From NCBI RefSeq assembly GCF_013426915.1, contig NZ_AP023180.1, forward strand, positions 1,302,001 to 1,366,000: a stretch of 64,000 nucleotides of DNA, in the 5' to 3' direction. The position numbers and the translations under genes are program-made. Positions 17,756 to 26,570 of the stretch are shown here, in pieces. The notes beneath the pieces are model-generated. The model was not told where the DNA came from. It did not search any database and worked only from the letters and a program-made list of their open reading frames with translations. How positions within the stretch are numbered: the stretch's first letter is position 1; each line of letters starts with the position of its first letter. This stretch comes from Paraburkholderia sp. PGU19. Its GTDB lineage: Bacteria; Pseudomonadota; Gammaproteobacteria; Burkholderiales; Burkholderiaceae.

Positions 17756-17970
17756 TGTCTGCGACGCTGGGCGGGGTTTTGGTTTTTTCTCTCGCGTTTT
17801 CGGTTGTGTTTTCTCGGCGCGGGTGGATTGGGTATGCTGGTCTTTTCGCTGGCATCCGCGTTGCGTTAGCGCGCTTCAAGCGTCGCCCCTGTGCGGGGCG
17901 ACGCGTGAAGCAGGCTAACGAATCGCGGATGCCAGCGCAAAGGCCAAAACACCGCCCAGCGTCGCAGACA
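17756..17970. repeat. Mini-copy of the palindromic element
   Basis: It has the same outer ends as copies A and C (TGTCTGCGACGCTGGG at 17756, inverted at 17970) and the same CGCTGGCATCCGCG boundaries (17847-17937, 91 bp). The arms meet directly at CGCCCCTGTGCGGGGCG, so the 32-nt hairpins and the whole centre are missing. It reads as a near-perfect cruciform of about 90 bp. It lies between the stop of the DHA2 transporter gene and the AhpD-like gene. Confidence 0.88.
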
Positions 17971-17991
17971 TAGAGAAAAGGAGCCACTGCA

Positions 17992-18573
17992 ATGCCAGAA
18001 ACAACGATCAGCCGATACCCAGTCCCGACCCCGGGCGAATGGCCCGACGACATCCGCGCCCGGATACTGGAAGTCCAGGCCAAAGCGGGCTTCGTCCCAA
18101 ACGTCTTCCTGACGCTCGCCCACCGCCCGGAAGAATTCCGCGCCTTCTTCGCCTACCACGATGCCCTGATGTTAAAAGAAGGCGGCCTCACCAAAGGCGA
18201 GCGCGAAATGATCGTCGTCGCAACGAGCGCCGTGAACAACTGCCTCTACTGCGTAGTAGCGCACGGCGCAATCCTGCGCATCTACGAAAAGCAACCGCTG
18301 CTAGCGGATCAACTAGCAGTGAATCACCGCAAAGCCGACATCACCCCACGCCAAAAAGCGATGCTGGATTTCGCGCTGAAGGTATGCCGCGACTCGGCAT
18401 CCATCAACGACGAAGATTTCAACACACTGCGCACGCACGGCTTCAACGACGCCGACATCTGGGACATCACCGCCATCACCGCGTTCTTCGGCCTGTCGAA
18501 CCGCATGGCAAACGTCATCTCGATGCGCCCCAACGACGAGTTCTACCTGATGGGCCGCATCCCACGCGAATAA
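17992..18573 (+). CDS. Peroxidase-related protein, AhpD/carboxymuconolactone decarboxylase-like fold
   Basis: A 193-residue member of the uncharacterised peroxidase-related branch of the CMD/AhpD superfamily. The redox pair CLYC lies within NNCLYCVVAHG at about residue 83, with the downstream His as in AhpD. The C-terminal half repeats the helical fold (ITAFFGLSNRMANVISM). The role is probably thiol-dependent reduction of peroxides, but the substrate is unknown. The coding strand is rich in C and A in its first part, the mirror of the G/T-rich transporter gene on the other side of the mini-palindrome. It converges on the GGDEF-EAL gene 17 bp away. Confidence 0.88.
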   Translation: MPETTISRYPVPTPGEWPDDIRARILEVQAKAGFVPNVFLTLAHRPEEFRAFFAYHDALMLKEGGLTKGEREMIVVATSAVNNCLYCVVAHGAILRIYEKQPLLADQLAVNHRKADITPRQKAMLDFALKVCRDSASINDEDFNTLRTHGFNDADIWDITAITAFFGLSNRMANVISMRPNDEFYLMGRIPRE

Positions 18574-18589
18574 GAGCCAAACGGGAGCA

Positions 18590-21424
18590 CTACTGCTCCA
18601 TCGCCCGCGAGCGCGGCGCCAACGGCGACGACATCAGCGCGCCCAGCGACATCGGCCGCGCCAGGTGATAGCCCTGCCCGTGCGCCGCGCCGATCGTGCG
18701 CAACAGTTCGAGCGTCGACTGATCCTCGATGCCCTCGGCAACCACCGTCAGTTCCAGCGATTCCGCCATCCGCACGATCGCGCGCACGATCGCACGGCTG
18801 CGCGCGCTTTGCGTCAATTCGAGCACGAACGACTTGTCGATCTTCAAGCCGCTGAATCGATACTGGTGCACATAGCTCAATGAAGAAAAACCCGTGCCGA
18901 AATCGTCGAGCACGACGCACATGCCGTTATCCGCGAGGCTTTGCATCGTCGTGCGCGCAAGGTCCGGCTCGGCAACGAGCGCGCCTTCCGTCAGTTCGAG
19001 CGAAATGCGCGAAGGATGCACGCCGTAGCGCTTCAACAGTTCGAGCAGTTCATCCGCGAACTCGGGGCGCGTGATGCTGTAGCTCGACAGATTCACCTGC
19101 ACGGGCGGCCAGTCGATATGCTCCGGCTGCGCGAGAATCTCCGCCACCCGCGTGAGCATATACATGTCCAGGCGACCGATCAGCTTCAGCCCTTCCACCG
19201 CGGGCAAGAAACGCCCCGGCGCCCAGACCTCGCCGTTCGGTTGCTGCCAGCGGATCAACGCCTCCAGCGCGACCAGCTGCCCACTGCCAATATCAACGAT
19301 AGGCTGGAAATACGGCACCAGCTCGCCATCGCGCTTGAGCGCATTGCGCAGCGCGCCCTCCGTTTCGATCTGATCGGACAGCTCACGGCGCATCTGATGG
19401 TTGAACACCGCGAAGCTGTCGCGGCCGCGATTCTTCACGCGGTACATCGCGGCATCGGCGTCGCGCAGCAGGTCGGCGGGTTCGCGGTGATGCGCGCTGT
19501 CCGCGCTCACCACGCCGACACTGCATGAGGTGAACACGGTCTGCTCGCCGATGTTGAACGGCGTATCGAAGGCCGCAAGAATGCGCTCCGCGAGCGACAG
19601 CACCGTTTGCAGGTTCGCCCCCGGCACGACGACAGCGAACTCGTCACCGCCCAGACGCGCGAGCAGATCGTCGCGCCGCAAGCATTCGCGCAAACGCCCC
19701 GCCACGTCGACGAGCAATGCATCGCCAAACAGATGGCCGAGACTGTCGTTGACCACCTTGAAGCGGTCGAGGTCGATGAACAGCACGGACAACGGATCGC
19801 CGCGCTTGCTGTAGCCATGCCACGCAGCTTCGAGCCGCTCGTACAGATGCGAGCGGTTCGGCAGGCCCGTCAGCGCGTCGTGATAGTTCTCGTGCAACAG
19901 CCGCGCGTTGGCGGCGTCGAGTTCCTGCGTTCGCGCCAGCACACGCGCTTCGAGTTCGAGATTCGCCGCATGCTGCGCTTCCGCGACGCGCCGCCGCGAC
20001 AGCGCCGTATCGATGTGGCGCGACACGAAGGTCAGCAGTTCCTGATCGCGCCTGTCGTAACACACGCTCGACGAATAGCTCTGCACGACGAGCACGCCAC
20101 GCACCACGCTGCCGTCGAAGAGCGGCACGCCAAGCCACGAACGCAAGCGGATGTTCTCGCTGTCGAGCTTGATCTCGCCCGCCTCGACGAGATGCAAGGC
20201 ATCGCTGGTGTCGAGCAGACAAGGCACGCGCTGGCGGATCACATACTCAGTCAGCCCGCGCTCGTGGCGACGCGGTATGGGCACATCCTGCTGCGTTTCG
20301 TCGATGTAATACGGAAACGACACTTCCGCCGTCGCGGGCTCGAACAACGCGATATAGAAGTTCTTTGCATACAGCAGCGCGCCGACGATCGCATGCAGGC
20401 TGCGAAAAAACTTGCCGATATCGACGGATTGACTCGACAGCTCGGCGATCTCGAACAACGCCGCCTGCAAGTGCTGCGCGCGCTCGCGCTCGGCGATTTC
20501 CGCGCGCAGCGTGTCGTTCAGCCGCGACAGTTCGGCCGTGCGGCGCGCCACTTCGGCTTCGAGGCCGACGCGGTGCAGAATGCGGTCGAGCGCCATCGCC
20601 ACGTGTCGCGCGACGACGAGAAACAGCGCGCGGTCCTCGGCGCTATAGATGCGCGATGCGTCGTAGACCTGCATCGTCACCATGCCGAACACTTCGTCCG
20701 ACGCGTTTTTCAGCGGCGCGCCCATCCAGAACTTTGGCCGGTGCCCGACGCAGTAAAAGCGCCCCGTCGCGGCCGCGTCGATGATGCCCTTCTCGTCGAT
20801 CAGCAGCGGCTGGCCCGTGGTCAGCACGTACCCCGTGAGCGACAGGCGCTCGGGGTCGACCATGTCCATGTGATTCGTATCGACGGCTTCGGTGTCGATC
20901 AGGTCGATGTAATACGGATACGTGACAGCGCCCGTTTCGCCGTCGTAAAGCGCGAGATAGAAGTTCTCCGCATCGATAAGCGTGCCGAGTCGCTCGTGAA
21001 TGGCCCGCAGGAATTCACCGCGCTCGCTGATCGAACTCGCGAGATACGCGATGTCGTACAGCACGCGCTGGACGTTTTGCGCGCGCACCAGCGCATCCGC
21101 CTGCATCTGTTCGCCGATCGCGCGTCCGAGCGCCGCAAAGGCCGCGTCCGACGCGAACGACGCGGGCGCCAGCAGCCAGCCCAGCGCAAGGTCGCTGCGG
21201 CCCGTCGGCCACGCGAACCAGCCGCGCTCGACGCAGGCGTCGTGCAGCATCGCGCGCACGATTGTGCGCGGCCAGTCGAAGCGCGCCGCGCCTTCGCGCA
21301 CCAGTTCGAGATGCTGGCCCGCGCGATACCACGCCCACGGCACGCCAAGCGCCTCCACCGCGCGCGCCGCCTCGTCGATCGATTGCGATCCCGTCCCGCC
21401 TGCCGATAGATCGGCATTCCACAT
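18590..21424 (-). CDS. GAF-GAF-GGDEF-EAL cyclic-di-GMP signalling protein
   Basis: A 944-residue soluble protein. Two related GAF-like modules lie at about 125-280 and 320-475; the same pattern (NFY-ALY-YYID) appears in both, suggesting internal duplication. A coiled segment (476-505) leads into the GGDEF domain with an intact RLGGDEF active site at about 590-596, then the EAL domain starting near 690 with EAL at 721-723. Later catalytic-type stretches are LELTEG, VLDDFGTGFSSL and IDKSFV. Both synthase and phosphodiesterase motifs look complete, so either or both activities are possible. No transmembrane segment is seen, so a cytoplasmic signal is likely sensed. Confidence 0.93.
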   Translation of the reverse strand: MWNADLSAGGTGSQSIDEAARAVEALGVPWAWYRAGQHLELVREGAARFDWPRTIVRAMLHDACVERGWFAWPTGRSDLALGWLLAPASFASDAAFAALGRAIGEQMQADALVRAQNVQRVLYDIAYLASSISERGEFLRAIHERLGTLIDAENFYLALYDGETGAVTYPYYIDLIDTEAVDTNHMDMVDPERLSLTGYVLTTGQPLLIDEKGIIDAAATGRFYCVGHRPKFWMGAPLKNASDEVFGMVTMQVYDASRIYSAEDRALFLVVARHVAMALDRILHRVGLEAEVARRTAELSRLNDTLRAEIAERERAQHLQAALFEIAELSSQSVDIGKFFRSLHAIVGALLYAKNFYIALFEPATAEVSFPYYIDETQQDVPIPRRHERGLTEYVIRQRVPCLLDTSDALHLVEAGEIKLDSENIRLRSWLGVPLFDGSVVRGVLVVQSYSSSVCYDRRDQELLTFVSRHIDTALSRRRVAEAQHAANLELEARVLARTQELDAANARLLHENYHDALTGLPNRSHLYERLEAAWHGYSKRGDPLSVLFIDLDRFKVVNDSLGHLFGDALLVDVAGRLRECLRRDDLLARLGGDEFAVVVPGANLQTVLSLAERILAAFDTPFNIGEQTVFTSCSVGVVSADSAHHREPADLLRDADAAMYRVKNRGRDSFAVFNHQMRRELSDQIETEGALRNALKRDGELVPYFQPIVDIGSGQLVALEALIRWQQPNGEVWAPGRFLPAVEGLKLIGRLDMYMLTRVAEILAQPEHIDWPPVQVNLSSYSITRPEFADELLELLKRYGVHPSRISLELTEGALVAEPDLARTTMQSLADNGMCVVLDDFGTGFSSLSYVHQYRFSGLKIDKSFVLELTQSARSRAIVRAIVRMAESLELTVVAEGIEDQSTLELLRTIGAAHGQGYHLARPMSLGALMSSPLAPRSRAMEQ

Positions 21425-21693
21425 AAATCAGCCCTCGTGCCGTCCCGTGATTGTTTTGCCCCTCGAACTGTTATATCGACGTAAGCAACTGCGAACTTAA
21501 TGTATCTGGCCCGCAAAAAAATGCCGTAAGCACACGAAAACGTTTGCTTGAAGATTTTTCGAATGCGGTTTTGCCCTGATTGCTGCGGAATGGGATTTGC
21601 TGTTTAGCTGACGTCCGCGCCGCTCATGCGAGGCCGTCTTTCACTTCGCAAACACGGCGACTCAGCATCAGTTCGAGAGTTTGAGGAGGACAC

Positions 21694-22236
21694 ATGCAAG
21701 CACATACGAGGGGCCCCGTGCACGCGGACGTATTCCGGCTCGGCCCGCGCGACTGGGTGCCGAATAATGCACATCTCCCCGTCATCCTGTATCGGGACGT
21801 GCTGGACGGCGACGGCTCAGGCAGCGGCGAGCGGCTCGCCGACGCGTTCGAAGCGATGTTCCAGCGCAACGGCTGGCCGCCGAAATGGCGCAACGGCATC
21901 TTCGACTATCACCACTTCCATTCGTCAGCGCATGAAGTGCTGGGCATCGCCGGGGGCGCGGCGGATGTGATCGTGGGCGGTCCGGGCGCCCGTGTCGTGC
22001 ATCTGGAAGCGGGCGACGTGATCCTGCTGCCGGCGGGCACCGGGCATTGCCTCGAATCGTCGAGCGGACCGCTCAATGTGATCGGCGCGTATCCGCCGGG
22101 CCAGCAATGGGACATCCGCCGCGACGCATTGACGGGGAAGGAACGCGCCGCGATGGAAGCCCTGCCGTTTCCGCACAGCGACCCTGTGCGCGGCGCACAG
22201 GGTCCGTTGATCGAGCACTGGTTGAACGAGGCGTAA
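21694..22236 (+). CDS. Cupin protein, YjlB-like
   Basis: A 180-residue protein of the YjlB-type cupin family. It has the lead-in FQRNGWPPKWRNGIFDYHHF and the metal-binding cupin motif HFHSSAHEVLGIAGG, followed by the second motif AGDVILLPAGTGHCLE. The metal ligands would be the clustered His and Glu. The biochemical function is unknown. TTTGAGGAGG precedes the ATG by about 7 nt. It converges with the ABC permease gene 40 bp downstream. The 270 bp before it, shared with the divergent GGDEF-EAL gene, shows no further gene. Confidence 0.85.
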   Translation: MQAHTRGPVHADVFRLGPRDWVPNNAHLPVILYRDVLDGDGSGSGERLADAFEAMFQRNGWPPKWRNGIFDYHHFHSSAHEVLGIAGGAADVIVGGPGARVVHLEAGDVILLPAGTGHCLESSSGPLNVIGAYPPGQQWDIRRDALTGKERAAMEALPFPHSDPVRGAQGPLIEHWLNEA

Positions 22237-22275
22237 GCGTTGTCAGCGCCGGCGTTGCATCGTCATGGTGCAGCG

Positions 22276-23154
22276 TCAGTGCTGCAAGCCCCAGCGGTGC
22301 ACGGTCACGCGCTCCAGCGTGTCGAACACCAGATGCTCGACGAGCAACCCGATCGCGATGACGGCGGCGAGTCCCGCGAACACGCGGTCGGTATAGAGCT
22401 CGTTGCGGTTCTGGAAGATGTACCAGCCGAGTCCGCCGTTGCCGCTGCTCGCGCCGAACACGAGTTCGGCGGCGATCAGCGTGCGCCACGCGAAGGCCCA
22501 GCCGACCCGCAGGCCCGCGAGGATGGACGGCAACGCAGCGGGCACGAGTATCAGCACGACATGGCGCAAGCCCGTCAGGCCATAGTTGCGGCCCGCCATC
22601 CGCAAGGTCGCGGGCACGGCGCGAAAACCCGAATAGGTGTTGAGCGCGAGCGGCCACAGCACGGCATGCACGAGCACGAACAGCAGGCTGCCCGTGCCGA
22701 GGCCGAACCACAGCAACGCGAGCGGCAGCAACGCAATCGACGGCAATGGATTGAACATTGCCGTCAGCATCGACAGCAGATCGCGGCCGATGCGCGTCGA
22801 CACGGCCAGCGAAGTCAGCACGAACGCGAGCGCGACGCCGAGCAGGTAGCCGCGTAACAGCACCGACATCGACACGGCTGTTTTCTGCAGCAGTTCGCCC
22901 GACGCGATGCCTTGCACAAATGCCAGGAAGGTCGCGCCGAAGGTCGGCAGCAACAGGTCGTTGTCGATTGCGCGCGCTGCGATTTCCCACCCGGCAATCA
23001 GCACGATCGCGATGATCGTCTTGCTCAGCCACGACTGGTTCGCAAGGCGCCGCGCAAGCGGCAACGGCGCTTCGACGGCGAGGTCGCCGACGGGTTCGAG
23101 CGGCCGCTCGTATTCGGCGCGCACGGGCGGCAACAAGGTGGAAGGCGTGCTCAT
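22276..23154 (-). CDS. ABC transporter permease, NitT/TauT (SsuC/TauC) type
   Basis: A 292-residue inner-membrane permease with about six helices after an unusually long soluble N-terminus (about 45 residues). The EAA loop region reads AGRNYGLTGLRHVVLILVPAALPSILAGLRVG, with the characteristic Gly about in the middle, and WAFAWRTLIAAELVFG follows as in SsuC and TauC proteins. It probably imports a sulfonate or related organosulfur compound, given the TauD-type oxygenase nearby. It overlaps the ATPase gene by 4 bp and is the last gene of the set. Confidence 0.9.
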   Translation of the reverse strand: MSTPSTLLPPVRAEYERPLEPVGDLAVEAPLPLARRLANQSWLSKTIIAIVLIAGWEIAARAIDNDLLLPTFGATFLAFVQGIASGELLQKTAVSMSVLLRGYLLGVALAFVLTSLAVSTRIGRDLLSMLTAMFNPLPSIALLPLALLWFGLGTGSLLFVLVHAVLWPLALNTYSGFRAVPATLRMAGRNYGLTGLRHVVLILVPAALPSILAGLRVGWAFAWRTLIAAELVFGASSGNGGLGWYIFQNRNELYTDRVFAGLAAVIAIGLLVEHLVFDTLERVTVHRWGLQH

Positions 23155-23987
23155 CGGGCGGACTCCGTCTCTTCGAACAACAGGCGATGGATCTGCGCGA
23201 CGCGATGCTGAAAGTCGCTGCGGCCAAAACTATCTTGCGTGTACTGGTGGCTGTTGAGTTCGGCGCGCACGCGTCCCGGATGCGGCGACAGCAGCAGAAT
23301 CCGGCTGCCGACAATCAGCGCTTCCTCGATCGAATGCGTGACGAACAGCAGCGTGAAGCGCACTTCTTCCCACAGGCGCAGCAACTCTTCCTGCATCTTG
23401 CGGCGCGTGAGCGCATCGAGCGCGGCAAACGGTTCGTCCATCAGCAGCACGCGCGGCTGCATCGCGAGTGCGCGCGCAATCGCGACGCGCTGCTTCATGC
23501 CACCTGACAGCGTGTGCGGATACGCATCGGCGAACTGCGCAAGGCCGACCTTGTCGAGATAATGCTGCGCGCGCTCATTCGCTTCGGCGCGGCTCAGCTT
23601 CTTTGCCGCGCGCAAAGGGAATGCAATGTTCTCCAGCACCGTCTTCCACGGCGGCAACTGGTCGAACTCCTGGAACACGACGATGCGATCCGCGCCTGGC
23701 TCGCGCACCGTTTCACCGTCGAGCGTGATCGTGCCCGAGGCAGGCTTGATGAATCCGCCGACGGCCTTCAGCAGCGTCGACTTCCCGCAGCCCGACGGGC
23801 CGAGCAACACGAAACGGTCGCCGCCATACACGTCGAAGCTGACGTCGTGCGTGGCGCGCACCACGCGTTCGCGCGTGCGGTATTCGAGGCTCACGCGATC
23901 GACGGCAAGCAGGCGGCTCGAATGCGCCGGCTCGCTTGCCTGCGTCGCGGCTTGTTCAGGGAAAAGCACGGAAGGATTCGCGACCAT
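23151..23987 (-). CDS. ABC transporter ATP-binding protein, NitT/TauT (SsuB/TauB) type
   Basis: A 278-residue importer ATPase: Walker A GPSGCGKST, Q-loop VFQEFDQLPPW, signature LSGGMKQR, Walker B VLLMDEPFAALD and H-loop VTHSIEEA. The start ATG at 23987 has AAAGGAG upstream, which decides it against a longer frame. It is translationally coupled to the permease gene. A strong terminator lies between it and the binding-protein gene upstream (24197-24225), so this pair either has its own promoter in 23988-24196 or depends on readthrough. Confidence 0.92.
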   Translation of the reverse strand: MVANPSVLFPEQAATQASEPAHSSRLLAVDRVSLEYRTRERVVRATHDVSFDVYGGDRFVLLGPSGCGKSTLLKAVGGFIKPASGTITLDGETVREPGADRIVVFQEFDQLPPWKTVLENIAFPLRAAKKLSRAEANERAQHYLDKVGLAQFADAYPHTLSGGMKQRVAIARALAMQPRVLLMDEPFAALDALTRRKMQEELLRLWEEVRFTLLFVTHSIEEALIVGSRILLLSPHPGRVRAELNSHQYTQDSFGRSDFQHRVAQIHRLLFEETESAR

Positions 23988-24196
23988 TAGCGCGCTCCTT
24001 TGAGTTGAACTGCGTGCGAAATGACTTTCACGATGACGACACCGCATTAGCAAAACGACAACATACGGTGAGCCTCCGCAAAGACCAACCAATGAATGTA
24101 GATATTCAATACGCTGTGATGCATAAGCGCCGTAAATCGCGCCATGACCGCCGTCGCGTCTTGTTTAGCAGCGTCACTTCGTTCGCACCAGAAACG

Positions 24197-24225
24197 AAAA
24201 AACCCGCTGAAATAGCGGGTTTTTT
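24197..24225 (-). terminator. Rho-independent terminator after the ABC binding-protein gene
   Basis: Stem AACCCGCT / AGCGGGTT with the loop GAAAT and runs of A and T on both sides, so it could work in both directions. On the minus strand it follows the binding-protein stop at 24244 by about 20 bp and separates that gene from the ATPase and permease genes. Confidence 0.8.
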
Positions 24226-24243
24226 GCATGTCGAAGGCAAATC

Positions 24244-25296
24244 TCAGCTTCCGGCCGCCGTCGCCGGATCGTCGAAGAAGTAGTCTTTCCACGACTTCGG
24301 TTCGTTGCGAATCGCGCCGACGCGATACATGAATTGCGCAAGCGCGAACGTGTTTTGCGGCGCGACCTTGAATTGCACCTGCGGATTGCGGATTACCGAA
24401 AGCAGCAGATTGCGATCCATCTTCGCCTGATTCACGCGAATGTAGATATCGGCGGCGGCTTCCGGATTCGCGGTGACGAATCGCGCGGCATCGGCAAGTC
24501 CGTTGACGAACGCGCGATACGTCTTCGGGTTCTCGCTACGGAATTTCTCTGTTGCATAGAGCACGGTTGCCGAACTCGGTCCGCCCAGCACGTCGTATGA
24601 ATTCAGCACGATATGCGCTTTCGGATTCGCGGCCAGTTCCTGTTCCTGGAACGGCGGATTGCCGAAGTGCCCCGTAATCTCCGTGCCGCCCGCAATGATG
24701 GCAGCCGCTGCATCAGGATGCGGCACGGCCTGTGTGAGCTTGTCGAGACGGTTGTACTCCTTGTCGCCCCAACGCTTTGCAGCCGCAAACTGCAACACGC
24801 GCGATTGCACAGAAACCGTGACGGCGGGCAGCGCGATGCGATCCTTGTCGGTGAAGTCGGCAATCGTCTTCACGTTCGGGTTATTCGACACGAGGTAATA
24901 CGGCAGATTGCCGAGCGAGGCGACGCCCTTCACGTTCTGCTTGCCATGCGTGCGGTCCCAGATCGTGAGCAAGGGACCCACGCCTGCGCCCGCAACGTCC
25001 ACCGAGCCCGACAGCAGCGCGTCGTTCACGGCCGAACCGCCCGACAGATTCACCCAGTCGACCTTGATGTCGAGCCCTTCCTTGCGCCCTTCTTTCTCGA
25101 TGAACTTCTGGTCGCGCGCGACGTTCAGCAGCAAATAGACAATGCCGAACTGTTCGGCAACACGGATCTGACCTTCAGCGTGCGCGTCGAGCGACATGCC
25201 CAGGCTGGTTGCGCCGAGCGACAACGCGAGCATCGTCGAAACGAAACGGCGAGCGAAAGACGGCCGCGCCGCGGCCGGGCGAATTGAAAACTGCAT
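24244..25296 (-). CDS. ABC transporter substrate-binding protein, NitT/TauT type
   Basis: A 350-residue periplasmic binding protein. The N-terminus has an Arg-rich start and a hydrophobic core (FVSTMLALSLGATSLGM) with probable cleavage after AHA (residues 38-40). The mature part begins with IRVAEQFGIVYL and contains the family-typical AVNDALLSGSVDVAGAGVGP. It is encoded 45 bp after the TauD-type dioxygenase gene and should feed the permease/ATPase pair. The ligand is likely an aliphatic sulfonate or sulfate ester, inferred only from the neighbouring dioxygenase. Confidence 0.88.
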   Translation of the reverse strand: MQFSIRPAAARPSFARRFVSTMLALSLGATSLGMSLDAHAEGQIRVAEQFGIVYLLLNVARDQKFIEKEGRKEGLDIKVDWVNLSGGSAVNDALLSGSVDVAGAGVGPLLTIWDRTHGKQNVKGVASLGNLPYYLVSNNPNVKTIADFTDKDRIALPAVTVSVQSRVLQFAAAKRWGDKEYNRLDKLTQAVPHPDAAAAIIAGGTEITGHFGNPPFQEQELAANPKAHIVLNSYDVLGGPSSATVLYATEKFRSENPKTYRAFVNGLADAARFVTANPEAAADIYIRVNQAKMDRNLLLSVIRNPQVQFKVAPQNTFALAQFMYRVGAIRNEPKSWKDYFFDDPATAAGS

Positions 25297-25341
25297 CGGA
25301 ACTCCGGATGTCGGAAAACGGAAATGAGGACTGCGCGCGGG

Positions 25342-26256
25342 TCAGAACGGCGCGTTGCCTTCGATCGTCGTGCGATACAGCTTGCGGCGCAGATGATCGG
25401 GCGTACCTGCGGCGAGATGCATCAGCGAGCGGTTGTCCCAGAACACGAGATCGTGTTCCGACCACTGATGACGATAGATATGTTCGTCACGCACGCTATG
25501 CGCAAACAGCGCTTCGAGCAACTCGCGGCTTTCGTCTTCTGGCAGGCCGACGATATGCGTCGTGAAATGCTCGCTGACGAACAGCGCCTTGCGGCCCGTT
25601 TCCGGATGCGTGCGTACGATGGGATGCACGACGGGCTTCACTTCGGCGATCTGCTCGGCCGACAGGTTCGGCCGCCACGGGCTGCGCTTTTGCAGTTCCG
25701 CGTATTTGGCGAGGTACGTGTGCTCCGCCGAGCGTCCCTCGACCGCCTTGCGCAAGTGCTCGGGCAGCGTGTCCCACGCCAGATGCATGTTCGCGAACAG
25801 CGTGTCGCCGCCTTCCGAAGGCAGTTCCTGCGCGTGCAGCAGCGAGCCGAGACTCGGCTTTTCCTTGTACGACAGGTCCGAATGCCAGAAGTGGCCGGCG
25901 TCGCCGAGTCCGATCGGCTGACCGTTCTCGCGAATGTTCGACACGATCAGCACTTCAGGATGACCGGGCAGCTGAAACTGGTGCAGCACGTGAATCTGCA
26001 GCGGCCCAAAACGGCGGCTGAAGTCGATGTGCTGCGCAGGCGTGATCTGCTGATCGCGAAACACCAGCACGTGATAGTCGAGATGCGCGCGGTGAATGCG
26101 CGCGAAATCTTCGGCGGAAAGCGGCTGGTTCAGATCGAGCCCGAGCACTTCGGCGCCGACGGGCGCATTGAACGGAACGATTTCGAGCGGCCGGCGCACG
26201 CCGGCCGATTGCACACGCGGCGCGGCGTCTTGAGAGGACGAAACAGTGGTTGTCAC
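25342..26256 (-). CDS. TauD/TfdA-family Fe(II)/2-oxoglutarate dioxygenase
   Basis: A 304-residue dioxygenase of usual TauD length. The facial triad can be read: His and Asp in FWHSDLSY (about residue 130) and the distal His in LMHLAAGTP, followed by the 2-oxoglutarate-binding Arg in KLYRTTIEG. Such enzymes hydroxylate taurine, alkyl sulfates or related compounds so that sulfite or sulfate is released. As first gene before an ABC importer it suggests an organosulfur scavenging locus. The exact substrate cannot be told from TauD, AtsK or TfdA by eye. Confidence 0.9.
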   Translation of the reverse strand: MTTTVSSSQDAAPRVQSAGVRRPLEIVPFNAPVGAEVLGLDLNQPLSAEDFARIHRAHLDYHVLVFRDQQITPAQHIDFSRRFGPLQIHVLHQFQLPGHPEVLIVSNIRENGQPIGLGDAGHFWHSDLSYKEKPSLGSLLHAQELPSEGGDTLFANMHLAWDTLPEHLRKAVEGRSAEHTYLAKYAELQKRSPWRPNLSAEQIAEVKPVVHPIVRTHPETGRKALFVSEHFTTHIVGLPEDESRELLEALFAHSVRDEHIYRHQWSEHDLVFWDNRSLMHLAAGTPDHLRRKLYRTTIEGNAPF

Positions 26257-26570
26257 GCTGAATGTTCTTTGTAGGGTTGCAACGATGGAGTCAATCTACG
26301 GCCCGCGTACGGGTGCGTCAACGAAGCAAATCCCATACTCATATCTGCTTTAGCGATAAACGGCAGGCTAGCCTGGATAGACGCATTTTTTGATTTCGCG
26401 CAATATTGCACGGTCGCTTCACCATGCTCGCGCAACCTTCAAAACAGTTGCGCTGCGTGGCGGCGCGGCGGCATCGCGCGCTAGCGCACAGACGTTGGCT
26501 GACGTGCGTGACAAGTTCGGGCTACCATCAGGGACCGGCCATTGCCGGCTCAGGGTCTCGCGCCAGTTCC
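26257..26570. other. Divergent intergenic region
   Basis: This 314-bp gap separates the TauD-type gene (minus) from a secreted-protein gene (plus) and should carry both promoters. I see no coding frame with normal codon use, RNA gene or repeat in it. Confidence 0.45.

Noticed and set aside
19607..21409. 600-codon open frame opposite the GGDEF-EAL gene
   Set aside because: It is antisense to a gene with clear domains; the Arg/His/Ala-rich composition is that of a high-GC shadow frame.
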